16,065 bases of DNA from Candidatus Eiseniibacteriota bacterium (GCA_016928935.1 JAFGJU010000174.1:1-16065); one strand, 5' to 3'. Numbered from the stretch's first letter, positions 1-5,955 are shown. Notes: a model not told the origin generated them from the letters alone. Program-made: numbers and translations.

Positions 1-1
1 C

Positions 2-46
2 GTGTTCGAGACTCCGGCGCCGGAAACGAAGGTGGTAGCGGCGTAG
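2..46 (+). CDS. Possible 3' end of an unidentified gene (partial)
   Basis: Fourteen codons in the second + frame run from the window edge to a TAG at 44-46. They read as VFETPAPETKVVAA, and 11 of 14 third positions are G or C, which matches the real genes of this window. The stretch is too short to assign a family. The first frame is also open to about 120, but its composition looks less like coding. This is a weak call and needs the sequence left of the window. Confidence 0.3.
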   Translation: MFETPAPETKVVAA

Positions 47-156
47 ACCGAAAACCTAACCGGAAGGCCGGCTGTAGACACGATTATGATTCAGGACACT
101 TCATTTTCACTCCCCCGTAAACTTGCGATCTATCTCCGCTCCAGTAGAGGTCTGGC

Positions 157-170
157 GCCCGCCGGCGGGC
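157..170. repeat. 14-bp perfect GC palindrome
   Basis: GCCCGCCGGCGGGC is its own reverse complement. It lies about 45 bases beyond the stop of the - strand lipoprotein gene ending at 214. It could fold as a short hairpin at the end of that transcript, but no T-run follows on either strand, so a terminator is not claimed. Confidence 0.35.
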
Positions 171-213
171 TCAAACGCGGCCTGTGTCGCGCTTGCCCCT
201 AGCTGTACAATAC

Positions 214-585
214 CTACCGCGGCAAGCGGTCGACCAACTCGGCGCGGTACAGCGCAATGTCAAGATCGACCCCGCACTCCACTCTCAGAGTCACTCCGAC
301 ATAGCCGTTCTTGGCGACCTCAAGAACGTGGAGATAGCGGGGACTTACACGGAAGGAGAACGTTCCATCTGCGTCCGTAACCTGCTCTGACTTGTACACC
401 TCTCCCCACCGCACGTCCGACGCGCTCAACAACACCCGTGCGCTATCGACCGGGGTCCCGTCAACGCCGTCCACAACCGTGCCTGCTATTGAGGCATCAA
501 CTTCTGTGTGCTCCTTCGGGCCACACCCCAAAGCAAACACGACCAGGAGCAAGCCTGCCAGTATGTACCCCACTATCTTGCTCAT
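214..585 (-). CDS. Small lipoprotein with carboxypeptidase regulatory-like domain
   Basis: The 123-residue product starts with a positively charged tip, a hydrophobic stretch (residues 8-19) and a lipobox ending ALG-C at Cys21, so it is predicted to be a signal-peptidase-II lipoprotein. Residues about 31-115 read as one carboxypeptidase regulatory-like (CarboxypepD_reg, transthyretin-type) beta-sandwich: SIAGTVVDGVDGTPVDSARVLL, then a YKSEQVTDADGTFSF-like strand pattern and the NGYVGVTLRVEC segment. Such domains are found in surface proteins of many bacteria; the ligand is unknown. The ATG at 585 is preceded by a GAGAGAGG ribosome site (595-602) at good spacing. No downstream partner gene is visible on this strand. 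The fold is moderately sure, the role unknown. Confidence 0.8.
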   Translation of the reverse strand: MSKIVGYILAGLLLVVFALGCGPKEHTEVDASIAGTVVDGVDGTPVDSARVLLSASDVRWGEVYKSEQVTDADGTFSFRVSPRYLHVLEVAKNGYVGVTLRVECGVDLDIALYRAELVDRLPR

Positions 586-669
586 TGGTATCGACCTCTC
601 TCATTGAGCGGGGTACCTCCCCGCTCGACACAGGGAGCTACGCAATCAACCGCAGTGAGAATCACATGT

Positions 670-682
670 GTTGAACGTCAAC
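670..682. promoter_or_regulatory. 13-bp inverted repeat upstream of the lipoprotein gene
   Basis: GTTGA-ACG-TCAAC is a perfect dyad about 85 bases upstream of the - strand lipoprotein start. On the - strand it also contains TTGACG, a fair -35 hexamer, but no convincing -10 is found at 16-18 bases. It might be an operator; the evidence is symmetry only. Confidence 0.25.
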
Positions 683-743
683 TGTTTTTCCCGGCGGCGA
701 CAAACAGAATTCTCGTTTCCAGTCTTCAGGTTCCCGCTAGCCT

Positions 744-806
744 CCGTTCTCATCGCGGCCGCGAGAACGGCTTCTTGAGAAGCTCCAGGAGCCGCGATCT
801 CGGCTC
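744..806. repeat. Cluster of three consecutive hairpins after the istB remnant
   Basis: Three inverted repeats lie within 63 bases: CCGTTCTC (744-751) with GAGAACGG (763-770); CTTCT-TG-AGAAG (771-782); and GAGCCG (789-794) with CGGCTC (801-806). They follow directly the stop of the - strand istB remnant. None is followed by a T-run on either strand, so they are not simple intrinsic terminators. Confidence 0.4.
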
Positions 807-814
807 TGCCCGAC

Positions 815-1152
815 TCACGATGCCCCCTGTTTGGAGCGGTCAGCCTTCCTTCTCTGGGATTCCTTCAGCCTGTAGCTCTGCACGTTAAGCACCAGGATCA
901 CGCTGTGGTGCACCAGGCGGTCTATGGCGGCCGCGGTCGTCATCGGGTCCTTGAAGATGGCTTCCCACTTGAAGAACGGCAGGTTCCTCGTCAGCATCAC
1001 GCTCCCGCGCTCGTAACGTTCCGCCAGAAGCGTGAACAGAACCTCCATCTCGTCCCGGCCCTGCTGCACGTGGCCGATATCGTCCATGAGCACGGCGTCG
1101 TACCTGGCCAAGTGTTTGAGCATCCGGGAGAGCTTGAGATCCCTCTTGATTT
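815..1152 (-). pseudogene. istB: IS21-family istB (transposition helper ATPase) remnant
   Basis: The clean frame 815-1123 gives about 100 residues matching the C-terminal half of IstB/DnaC-like ATPases: LARYDAVLMDDIGHVQQ (Walker B region), then EMEVLFTLLAERYERGSV, FKWEAIFKDPMTTAAAIDRL and VHHSVILVLNVQSYRLKES. In IstB this AAA+ protein assists the IstA transposase. The homology continues upstream through KRDLKLSRML, where the frame meets a TAA at about 1150. One base shift there restores AELLN, which fits the usual LL-x-AKRDL stretch. The N-terminal half with Walker A, any istA, and clear IS ends are missing. This is therefore a truncated, frameshifted relic, not an active element. Confidence 0.8.
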
Positions 1153-1309
1153 AGAAGCTCCGCATCGGCCCCGCGTCGGCCCCGCCGTGGGCCGAGGCTG
1201 CCGTAATGCACCTCACCCGAGGAGTGAAGAGTCCGACCTGTTCATATACTGCAATCCGGCGCTTGCCCCGCCGCACTGCCTTGACGCCGGCCACCACATG
1301 AAGCGCCTG

Positions 1310-1762
1310 CTACCTGAACAGCTCCTTCATCCTGCCCCAGGTTCCCAGGTCGACGCGAATCGGCACGCAGTGAATGGACGCGACCAGCATGCTCTCGAAG
1401 AGAACCGGACCCCCTCCCGTCTGGGTGGCGGTCAGATTGTAAGGATACTCGCCGTTGCCCAGCAAGACGCCTCCGCCGTCCCTGCCGTCCCAGACCACCT
1501 CGTGGTAGCCCGCCGCCTGCGCCTCGTCAACGAGCACTCGCACCACCGCCGTGGTGTCCGGGCTCCAGACCCGCAGCAGCACGTCACACTGCTGGGCGAG
1601 CGCGTATTGAATCCTGGTGATGCTTGACTCGTTGCAGAATGGGTTGGGCGAGTTCTGGTTGAGAGCCCAGTCGGGCAGCGGCTGCGCCAGGGTCACCCCG
1701 GCAATCAGCATCACAGCGATTCCCGAAGCCAGCAATCGGACCAACAACAGCAGCTGTCTCAT
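1310..1762 (-). CDS. Short secreted protein with FlgD-like / T9SS-type C-terminal domain
   Basis: With the ATG at 1762 the product has 150 residues. This start is chosen because AGGAGG lies six bases upstream; the ATG at 1780 lacks such a site. A signal peptide (about 1-27, ending TLA-QP) is followed by LNQNSPNPF (35-42), a pattern typical of FlgD Ig-like / secretion-sorting modules. The rest fits too: ITRIQYALAQQCDVLLRVW, VRVLVDEAQAAGYHEVVWDG and GVLLGNGEYPYNL (to about 110). In FCB-group bacteria such modules normally end large secreted proteins. Here the module stands almost alone, with about 40 extra residues after it. The gene may be a degenerate tail of a larger protein or a true small secreted protein. 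The substrate is unknown. Confidence 0.75.
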   Translation of the reverse strand: MRQLLLLVRLLASGIAVMLIAGVTLAQPLPDWALNQNSPNPFCNESSITRIQYALAQQCDVLLRVWSPDTTAVVRVLVDEAQAAGYHEVVWDGRDGGGVLLGNGEYPYNLTATQTGGGPVLFESMLVASIHCVPIRVDLGTWGRMKELFR

Positions 1763-2056
1763 CGTCCGCCTCCTTGCCAAAGATGCCGAGCTCCGGTTCC
1801 GCCGAGTCGGGCAACGGCCCAGACCGAACCGAACACGTCAAGTTCCAGCCGTTTCGGCAGAGAGGCGGGACCGGACCAGATGCCTCGGGCTCCAGCTCCA
1901 GCCTTGTCGGGTAACAGCCGGGACACAACCAAACAGGTCAGGCGGCAACCGGGCCGACGCAGACTCGCTCGGCCTCGCGCGACCGTCCTGTCGGCAGAAG
2001 CTACCACGGAGCGGCGCCGCGGGCAAGCGCAGAAAAACGATGGTGCCCTCGCCCCG

Positions 2057-2147
2057 GGGCCTCGCCCGCGAGGCCGGAGGCGGGCACGACGCCCGCATCG
2101 GGAACAACGCCGGGCCAGGGCCTCACCCGCGAGGCCGGAGGCCGGCA
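2057..2147. repeat. Pair of 30-bp direct repeats, each a hairpin
   Basis: Copies at 2057-2086 and 2118-2147 differ at two positions and are 61 bases apart. Each contains GCCTC(G/A)-CCCG-CGAGGC, a stem with a four-base loop, followed by CGGAGGC(G/C)GGCA. The first copy can also fold as GCCCGC with GCGGGC. They look like REP-type intergenic elements, but no coding link is visible. Confidence 0.55.
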
Positions 2148-2182
2148 GTCTCACCTCGGCGCCGCGCCGGGCTGTTTCGCCT

Positions 2183-2211
2183 TTGACACCCGTCGCCGGC
2201 TCCCATAGAAT
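2183..2211 (+). promoter_or_regulatory. Sigma-70 promoter for the sigma-54 activator gene
   Basis: A perfect -35 TTGACA (2183-2188) is followed by a 17-base spacer and TAGAAT (2206-2211; five of six matches to TATAAT). The start of transcription would be near 2218, giving a leader of about 90 bases before the GTG at 2308. The regulator is therefore predicted to be made by housekeeping polymerase. Confidence 0.7.
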
Positions 2212-2307
2212 GGGCGTTCGGACAGGAGATTTGGCTGGGAACCGCGCGGGACATCGCGGCTAACCCCTGCGAGTTCTGGGGTTCCGAGCCGGCCGGAGGC
2301 CCAAGAG

Positions 2308-3699
2308 GTGAAAACGCCCAAGAAACGCAAGAAGCCGACAGTCCTGACGCCGACCGAGGCAATACTGGAAAGCATCTCGGACGGCGTCTTCACGGTGGAC
2401 ATGCACTGGCATATCACGTCCTTCAACCGGGCCGCGGAGAGAATCACCAGGGTGCCGCGCAGGGAGGCAATCGGCCGCAGGTGTTCCGAGGTGTTCCGCT
2501 CGAACATGTGCGGCGCTGCCTGCGCTCTCCAGCAAACCCTCAAGACCGGTAAGCCCATCATAGGCAAGTCCGGTTACATTATAGATGCGGAAGGAAACCG
2601 CATCCCCATCAGCATCTCGACCGCAGTGCTGAGGGACGCCCACGGGCGCGTCACCGGCGGGGCCGAGACCTTTCGCGACCTCTCAGAAGTGGAAGCGCTC
2701 CGGCAGGAGCTGGAGGGGAGATTCCAGGTGGGTGACCTGGCCAGTCGAAGCCCCCTCATGCAGAGAGTGTTCGAGGTTCTCCCTGCCATCGCCTCCAGCC
2801 CCAGCACGGTCCTCATCCTCGGAGAGACCGGGACGGGCAAGGAACTGGTGGCGCGGACAATCCACTCGCTCAGTCCCCACAGTCGTGGCCCCTTCGTGGC
2901 GGTGAACTGCGGAGCCCTACCGGACACTCTGCTGGAATCGGAGCTCTTCGGGTACAGGGCCGGCGCCTTCACTGGCGCGAACAAGGACAAGCCGGGCCGT
3001 TTCGCGCTCGCGCGCGAGGGTACGATCTTCCTGGACGAGATCGGCGAGGTGAGCTCTGCGCTGCAGGTGCGCCTCCTCAGGGTTCTTCAGGAGCGAACTT
3101 ACGAGCCGCTGGGAGCGACTCGTTCCGAAACCACGAACGCGCGCGTGATCGTGGCCACGAACAGGGACCTGGCCGACCAGGTGCGGCTGGGCCTGTTCAG
3201 GGAGGACCTGTACTACCGGGTCAACGTCGTGCGCGTCGAGCTGCCGCCGCTTCGCCGGCGCATGGAGGACATCCCGCTTCTGGTGCACCAGTTCATCACC
3301 CGATTCAACCGGCTGCAAGCCAAGGCGGTGCAGGGCATCACGACCAACGCCCTGTCGCTTCTGATGGCGCACGACTGGCCCGGGAACATTCGGGAGCTCG
3401 AAAACGCCGTCGAACGCGCGTTCATCCTGTGCAACGAGGGACAGATAGACGTCCGGCACCTGCCGGAGGAGTTGACGGCGCGCGCGAAGACGGCCGGAAC
3501 GGGCTCGGACGTGCGCTCCGCGCACAACGTCCTGGACGCCCAGGCCATTCGCGCGTCCCTCGAGCGCAACTCGTTCAATCGCGCCGCGGCCGCCAGGGAG
3601 CTGGGCATTCACAAGACCACGCTGTTCCGCAGGATGAAGAGACTCGGCATCTCCCCTCCGCAGAAGGACGGCCGTTCCGCTCGCGCCCGGAAACAGTAG
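2308..3699 (+). CDS. Sigma-54-dependent PAS/AAA+/Fis transcriptional activator
   Basis: The 463-residue bacterial enhancer-binding protein has three parts. A PAS sensor (about 16-125) carries Cys59, Cys68 and Cys72 (C-x8-C-x3-C). The AAA+ domain (about 143-375) has Walker A GETGTGKE (172-179), the sigma-54 contact loop GAFTGA (219-224), Walker B TIFLDEIGEV (239-248) and arginine fingers in FREDLYYR (297-304). A Fis-type helix-turn-helix (about 415-447) contains FNRAAAARELGIHKTTLFRR. It is intact and should open sigma-54 promoters by ATP hydrolysis. No two-component receiver is present, so the PAS domain is probably the direct sensor; the cysteines suggest a metal, Fe-S or redox signal (inference). 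The start is GTG with GGAGG at 2294-2298. The consensus sigma-54 promoter 134 bases downstream of its stop makes the following operon the obvious target. Confidence 0.95.
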   Translation: MKTPKKRKKPTVLTPTEAILESISDGVFTVDMHWHITSFNRAAERITRVPRREAIGRRCSEVFRSNMCGAACALQQTLKTGKPIIGKSGYIIDAEGNRIPISISTAVLRDAHGRVTGGAETFRDLSEVEALRQELEGRFQVGDLASRSPLMQRVFEVLPAIASSPSTVLILGETGTGKELVARTIHSLSPHSRGPFVAVNCGALPDTLLESELFGYRAGAFTGANKDKPGRFALAREGTIFLDEIGEVSSALQVRLLRVLQERTYEPLGATRSETTNARVIVATNRDLADQVRLGLFREDLYYRVNVVRVELPPLRRRMEDIPLLVHQFITRFNRLQAKAVQGITTNALSLLMAHDWPGNIRELENAVERAFILCNEGQIDVRHLPEELTARAKTAGTGSDVRSAHNVLDAQAIRASLERNSFNRAAAARELGIHKTTLFRRMKRLGISPPQKDGRSARARKQ

Positions 3700-3729
3700 C
3701 GTCCTCGCACCTATTTGGTTTCTCTACAG

Positions 3730-3743
3730 TAGCAGTATTGCAA
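3730..3743. promoter_or_regulatory. Candidate upstream activator site (imperfect dyad)
   Basis: TAGCAGTATTGCAA has an imperfect dyad with GCA and TGC half-sites. It lies roughly 120 bases upstream of the predicted sigma-54 transcription start, a usual distance for an enhancer-binding protein site. Only one copy was found, so this is a suggestion from position and symmetry. Confidence 0.25.
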
Positions 3744-3831
3744 CTCCGGCCGCATAGTCATCCCGTCCGCGTCCCGACGTATTTTCTTCCCCTACAAGAG
3801 CTTATACATGTGTTCTCGCTCGACCCCGCAG

Positions 3832-3848
3832 TTGGCACTACACTTGCT
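3832..3848 (+). promoter_or_regulatory. Sigma-54 (-24/-12) promoter of the cofactor operon
   Basis: T-TGGCAC-TACAC-TTGCT matches the consensus TGGCACG-N4-TTGCW at every key position. The -24 GG is at 3834-3835 and the -12 GC at 3846-3847, with the required spacing. Transcription should begin near 3859, leaving a leader of about 27 bases that contains AGAGGAG (3871-3877) before the ATG at 3886. The activator gene immediately upstream encodes the GAFTGA-bearing protein needed to fire such a promoter. Confidence 0.88.
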
Positions 3849-3885
3849 GCTACGTTCCTCAGGAACACCGAGAGGAGTCGAGGTC

Positions 3886-4542
3886 ATGAAGGCGGCGTTT
3901 TCGCACTGGGACAACAGGATTGCGCCGGTGTTTGACACCGCGCGTCAGATCCGCCTCATAGAGGCGGAAGGCGGGGGAATAGTTTCCCAGACCGAAGAAC
4001 TCCTCACGGACGACTACCCGGTCAGGAAGATTCAGCGGCTGGTCGAGCTGGGAGTGGGCACGTTGGTCTGCGGCGCCATTTCCAGGCCCATGCACGACAT
4101 GGCCGCTGCGTACGGCATGCGGGTGTTCTCGTTTGTTGCCGGCGACCTTGACCAGGTGATTCGCGCCTGGTCTCTCGGCGGCTTGGAACGCGACGCGTTT
4201 GCCATGCCCGGCTGCCGCGGGCGAGACAGGCGACGCTACTTAGCGACTCAGGGCATGAGCCAGGAGGGATTTCTTATGGACGGACAGGGACGCGGAATGG
4301 GAATGGGCGGCGGCCGAGGCGGCGGAATGGGCCAAGGACGCGGCGGAGGCATCGGACAGGGACGTGGGGCCGGCCAGGGACGACGCGGACAGGGACGGGG
4401 TCGCATGGGTGGCCCTCTTGCCGCGGGCGCCACGGGGGACTGCGTGTGCCCCAAGTGCGGCCATCGTGAACCGCACCAACGAGGAGTGCCTTGCATGCAG
4501 AGACAGTGTCCGCAATGCGGCACTCTGATGACCAGAGAGTGA
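3886..4542 (+). CDS. NifX-like cofactor-binding protein with Gly/Arg linker and zinc ribbon
   Basis: The 218-residue protein has three regions. Residues 1-100 form a NifX/NifB-type 'dinitrogenase iron-molybdenum cofactor' fold: MKAAFSHWDNRIAPVFDTA, then a central VGTLVCGAISRPM and the GMRVFSFVAGDLDQVI strand. Residues about 133-176 are a GQGRG-type Gly/Arg-rich linker. Residues 186-212 form a zinc ribbon with CPKCGH and CPQCGT (Cys188/191 and 208/211, plus Cys186 and 203). NifX-fold proteins bind Fe-S or Mo/Cu-sulfur clusters non-covalently; the orange protein of Desulfovibrio is one. The ATG at 3886 is chosen because an upstream start at 3808 would put the sigma-54 promoter inside the gene. 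It is the first gene of the operon. The cofactor identity is unknown; the linker and ribbon suggest an added partner or nucleic-acid contact. Confidence 0.88.
   Translation: MKAAFSHWDNRIAPVFDTARQIRLIEAEGGGIVSQTEELLTDDYPVRKIQRLVELGVGTLVCGAISRPMHDMAAAYGMRVFSFVAGDLDQVIRAWSLGGLERDAFAMPGCRGRDRRRYLATQGMSQEGFLMDGQGRGMGMGGGRGGGMGQGRGGGIGQGRGAGQGRRGQGRGRMGGPLAAGATGDCVCPKCGHREPHQRGVPCMQRQCPQCGTLMTRE
4276..4412. repeat. GC-rich imperfect tandem repeats coding the Gly/Arg linker
   Basis: The motif GGACAGGGACG and variants (GGCCAAGGACG, GGCCAGGGACG) recur within this segment of the first NifX-like gene and encode the GQGRG repeats. The segment is prone to slippage, so linker length is likely to vary among relatives. 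Confidence 0.6.
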
Positions 4543-4573
4543 CAATCGATTCCCAGGAAAGGAGGGAACTACA

Positions 4574-4978
4574 ATGCCAGGAGGAGACAGAACCGGACCG
4601 TCGGGAATGGGCCCGATGACGGGCCGCGCAGCGGGTTACTGCGGGGGCAACGGCATGCCCGGGTACATGAACCCGGCCTTCGGCCGGGGCTTCGGCGGCG
4701 GCTTCGGACGCGGACGCGGATTCGGCGGCCGGGGCGGCGGGCGCGGATGGCGGAACATGTACTACGCCACGGGGCTGCCGGGCTGGATGCGCTACGGCGG
4801 CTACGCCGGAGCATATCCGTACGGTTCCGCGGTGCCCTATCCGTACGCGGCGCCGTACTCGAAGCTCGACCCGGACGTTGAGAAACAGGCGTTGAAGAAC
4901 CAGGCCGACGCCCTGCAGGCGGAGCTGGAGATGGTGAAGAAGCGCCTGGACGAGATCGAGGCTGGAACTGAAGCGTAG
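4574..4978 (+). CDS. DUF5320 domain-containing protein
   Basis: The 134-residue product opens with MPGGDRTGPSGMGPMTGRAA and GYCGGNGMPGY, the signature of the DUF5320 family. A Phe/Gly/Arg-rich segment follows (about 37-60), then a Tyr/Pro/Gly-rich part (62-96), and the end (about 99-130, DVEKQALKNQADALQAEL and on) is a predicted coiled coil. The only cysteine is Cys23. DUF5320 proteins have no established function, but they commonly sit beside NifX-like genes in anaerobes. The coiled coil suggests oligomerisation or docking to a partner. The start is well supported by GGAGGG about nine bases upstream, 31 bases after the preceding stop. Like its upstream neighbour it carries an RGG-like stretch. 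Confidence 0.85.
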   Translation: MPGGDRTGPSGMGPMTGRAAGYCGGNGMPGYMNPAFGRGFGGGFGRGRGFGGRGGGRGWRNMYYATGLPGWMRYGGYAGAYPYGSAVPYPYAAPYSKLDPDVEKQALKNQADALQAELEMVKKRLDEIEAGTEA

Positions 4979-4985
4979 TAAATCG

Positions 4986-5058
4986 CCGTCGACGGACCCC
5001 GCCACGGCACAAGCCCCCTCTGTGCTGGGGCGGGCCGTCGACGGGCGCACCACTGCGC
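4986..5058 (+). other. Strong intra-operon hairpins between DUF5320 and CGGC genes
   Basis: The 59-base inverted repeat 4986-5044 has outer arms CCGTCGACGG (4986-4995 and 5035-5044), inner arms CCCGCC with GGCGGG, GCACA with TGTGC, and a loop of about nine bases. A second stem, GCGCA-CCAC-TGCGC (5045-5058), follows at once. No T-run follows, and the CGGC gene starts 17 bases later, so this is more likely an mRNA processing, stabilising or attenuating element than a terminator. Confidence 0.6.
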
Positions 5059-5075
5059 ACAAAGGGGCACGCTGG

Positions 5076-5519
5076 ATGAAGAAAGTCGGAATCATCATAT
5101 GCGACCGCTACCGCAACTGCGGCGGCGGCAAGTGTCTTAGGGCCATGCGCGAGCGCAAGGGCGGTTTCGCGATCTATTCGACCCAGGAACCCGTGGAGGT
5201 AGTGGGTTATTCAAGTTGTGGCGGTTGTCCGGGCGGAAACGTGGAGTACGTGCCCGAGGAAATGAAGAAGAACGGCGCGAACGTCATTCACCTTGCCACG
5301 GGCATGGTCGTGGGGTATCCGCCCTGCCCGAACATCAGAAATTTCAAGAAATACATCGAGACCCAGTTCGGGCTCCCGGTGGTCGTGGGCACACACCCAA
5401 TTCCACAGAAGTACATGGAGGCCCACGAGAAGCTGCCGTTCTGGACCGAGCACAAGATGGCGGAGATCGCCCGCCATCTCATGGAAGAACCGGAAGAGGT
5501 CAAGACCGCGTACAACTGA
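5076..5519 (+). CDS. CGGC domain-containing metal-binding protein
   Basis: With the ATG at 5076 the protein has 147 residues. It starts MKKVGIIICDRYRNCGGGKC and carries the defining CGGC motif at residues 48-51 (YSSCGGCPGGN). Further conserved Cys and His are Cys9, 15, 20, 84 and His72, 107, 117. The family (CGGC / PF08821) is thought to bind zinc or another metal; no reaction is known. The ATG at 5076 is preferred over the frame's start at 5022, because 5022 would place coding sequence over the hairpin and AAGGGG lies about eight bases before 5076. It is followed after 11 bases by the second NifX-like gene, which suggests cotranslation. Confidence 0.9.
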   Translation: MKKVGIIICDRYRNCGGGKCLRAMRERKGGFAIYSTQEPVEVVGYSSCGGCPGGNVEYVPEEMKKNGANVIHLATGMVVGYPPCPNIRNFKKYIETQFGLPVVVGTHPIPQKYMEAHEKLPFWTEHKMAEIARHLMEEPEEVKTAYN

Positions 5520-5530
5520 GTGAGGTAAAG

Positions 5531-5893
5531 ATGAAGATCGTTTTCACCACATCGGGTGACAACCTCAGCGCGCCACTCGACACCCGCTTCGGCCGAGCGC
5601 CGAAGTTCCTGGTGTATGACTTGGACGGCGGCACGTTTGAGGTGCTTGACAATCGCCAGAACTTGAACGCGGCGCAGGGAGCAGGAGTCCAGTCGGCGGA
5701 GATCGTGGCAAGGACGGGGGCGCAGGCGTTGGTGTCGGGCCATTGCGGCCCGAAGGCGTTCCGCGTGCTCTCCGCCGCCGGCGTCAAGATATTCACGAGC
5801 GAGGCCGCAACGGTGGCCGAGGCGCTGGAGCATTACCGCGCCGGAAAGCTCACCGAGGCCGGGTCGGCGGACGTGGAGGGACACTGGGTATGA
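5531..5893 (+). CDS. NifX-like (NifB/NifX family) cluster-binding protein
   Basis: The 120-residue single-domain protein covers the whole NifX fold: MKIVFTTSGDNLSAPLDTRF, then GRAPKFLVYDLDGG, the central ALVSGHCGPKAFRVLSAAGV and the C-terminal TVAEALEHYRAGKL. The CGP segment after the fourth strand (Cys72) is the usual loop next to the cofactor pocket in this family. Its length and organisation match orange-protein-type members more closely than nitrogenase NifX (family-level inference). The start has only a weak GAGG site, consistent with translation coupled to the CGGC gene 11 bases upstream. The stop TGA overlaps the ATG of the next micro-ORF as ATGA. Confidence 0.9.
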   Translation: MKIVFTTSGDNLSAPLDTRFGRAPKFLVYDLDGGTFEVLDNRQNLNAAQGAGVQSAEIVARTGAQALVSGHCGPKAFRVLSAAGVKIFTSEAATVAEALEHYRAGKLTEAGSADVEGHWV

Positions 5894-5955
5894 CGGGATT
5901 CGGCACGCGGCAAACGGCGCGAAGACACAGCTGCTGTGGTGGAGCCGACTCATGA
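5890..5955 (+). CDS. 21-residue Cys-containing microprotein, coupled at both ends
   Basis: The short frame starts at an ATG that overlaps the preceding stop (ATGA, 5890-5893) and ends at a TGA that overlaps the next start (ATGA, 5952-5955). GGAGGG at 5875-5880 lies nine bases before its start. The peptide begins MTGFGTRQTARR and ends HSCCGGADS, so it is a small basic peptide with a CCGG motif. No family is recognised. Overlaps on both sides plus a good ribosome site argue that it is translated. It might bind a metal, or it may mainly couple translation of the NifX-like protein and the ferredoxin-ATPase. The CCG is echoed in the tail of the FmdB protein further down the operon. Confidence 0.65.
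   Translation: MTGFGTRQTARRHSCCGGADS

Larger units (their letters stand above)
1763..2307. other. Divergent intergenic region without supported genes
   Basis: This 545-base GC-rich spacer separates the - strand FlgD-like gene from the + strand sigma-54 activator gene. It holds the ribosome site of the former (about 1769-1774), two 30-bp hairpin repeats (2057-2086 and 2118-2147), a GCCCCGGGGC palindrome (2051-2060) and a sigma-70 promoter (2183-2211). Open frames here give low-complexity Arg/Pro/Ala translations with no recognisable family and are considered chance frames. Confidence 0.6.

Noticed and set aside
5..20. GTTCGAGACTCC at the left edge, similar to a tRNA T-loop.
   Set aside because: The flanking bases do not form a T-stem, and the stretch is better explained as the end of a reading frame.
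2231..2246. TGGCTGGGAACCGCG, a sigma-54-like sequence before the activator gene.
   Set aside because: It lacks the TTGC part at -12, and a far better sigma-70 promoter is present at 2183-2211.
1880..2263. 127-codon + strand frame in the divergent spacer.
   Set aside because: The translation is Arg/Pro/Ala low-complexity, has no ribosome site and overlaps the hairpin repeats and the sigma-70 promoter.
3808..3885. Earlier start for the first NifX-like gene.
   Set aside because: It would place the consensus sigma-54 promoter and the AGAGGAG ribosome site within the coding region, and the NifX fold begins exactly at the ATG at 3886.
4276..4412. CRISPR-like repetitive DNA.
   Set aside because: The repeats are short, imperfect, in frame and encode the Gly/Arg linker; there are no regular spacers.
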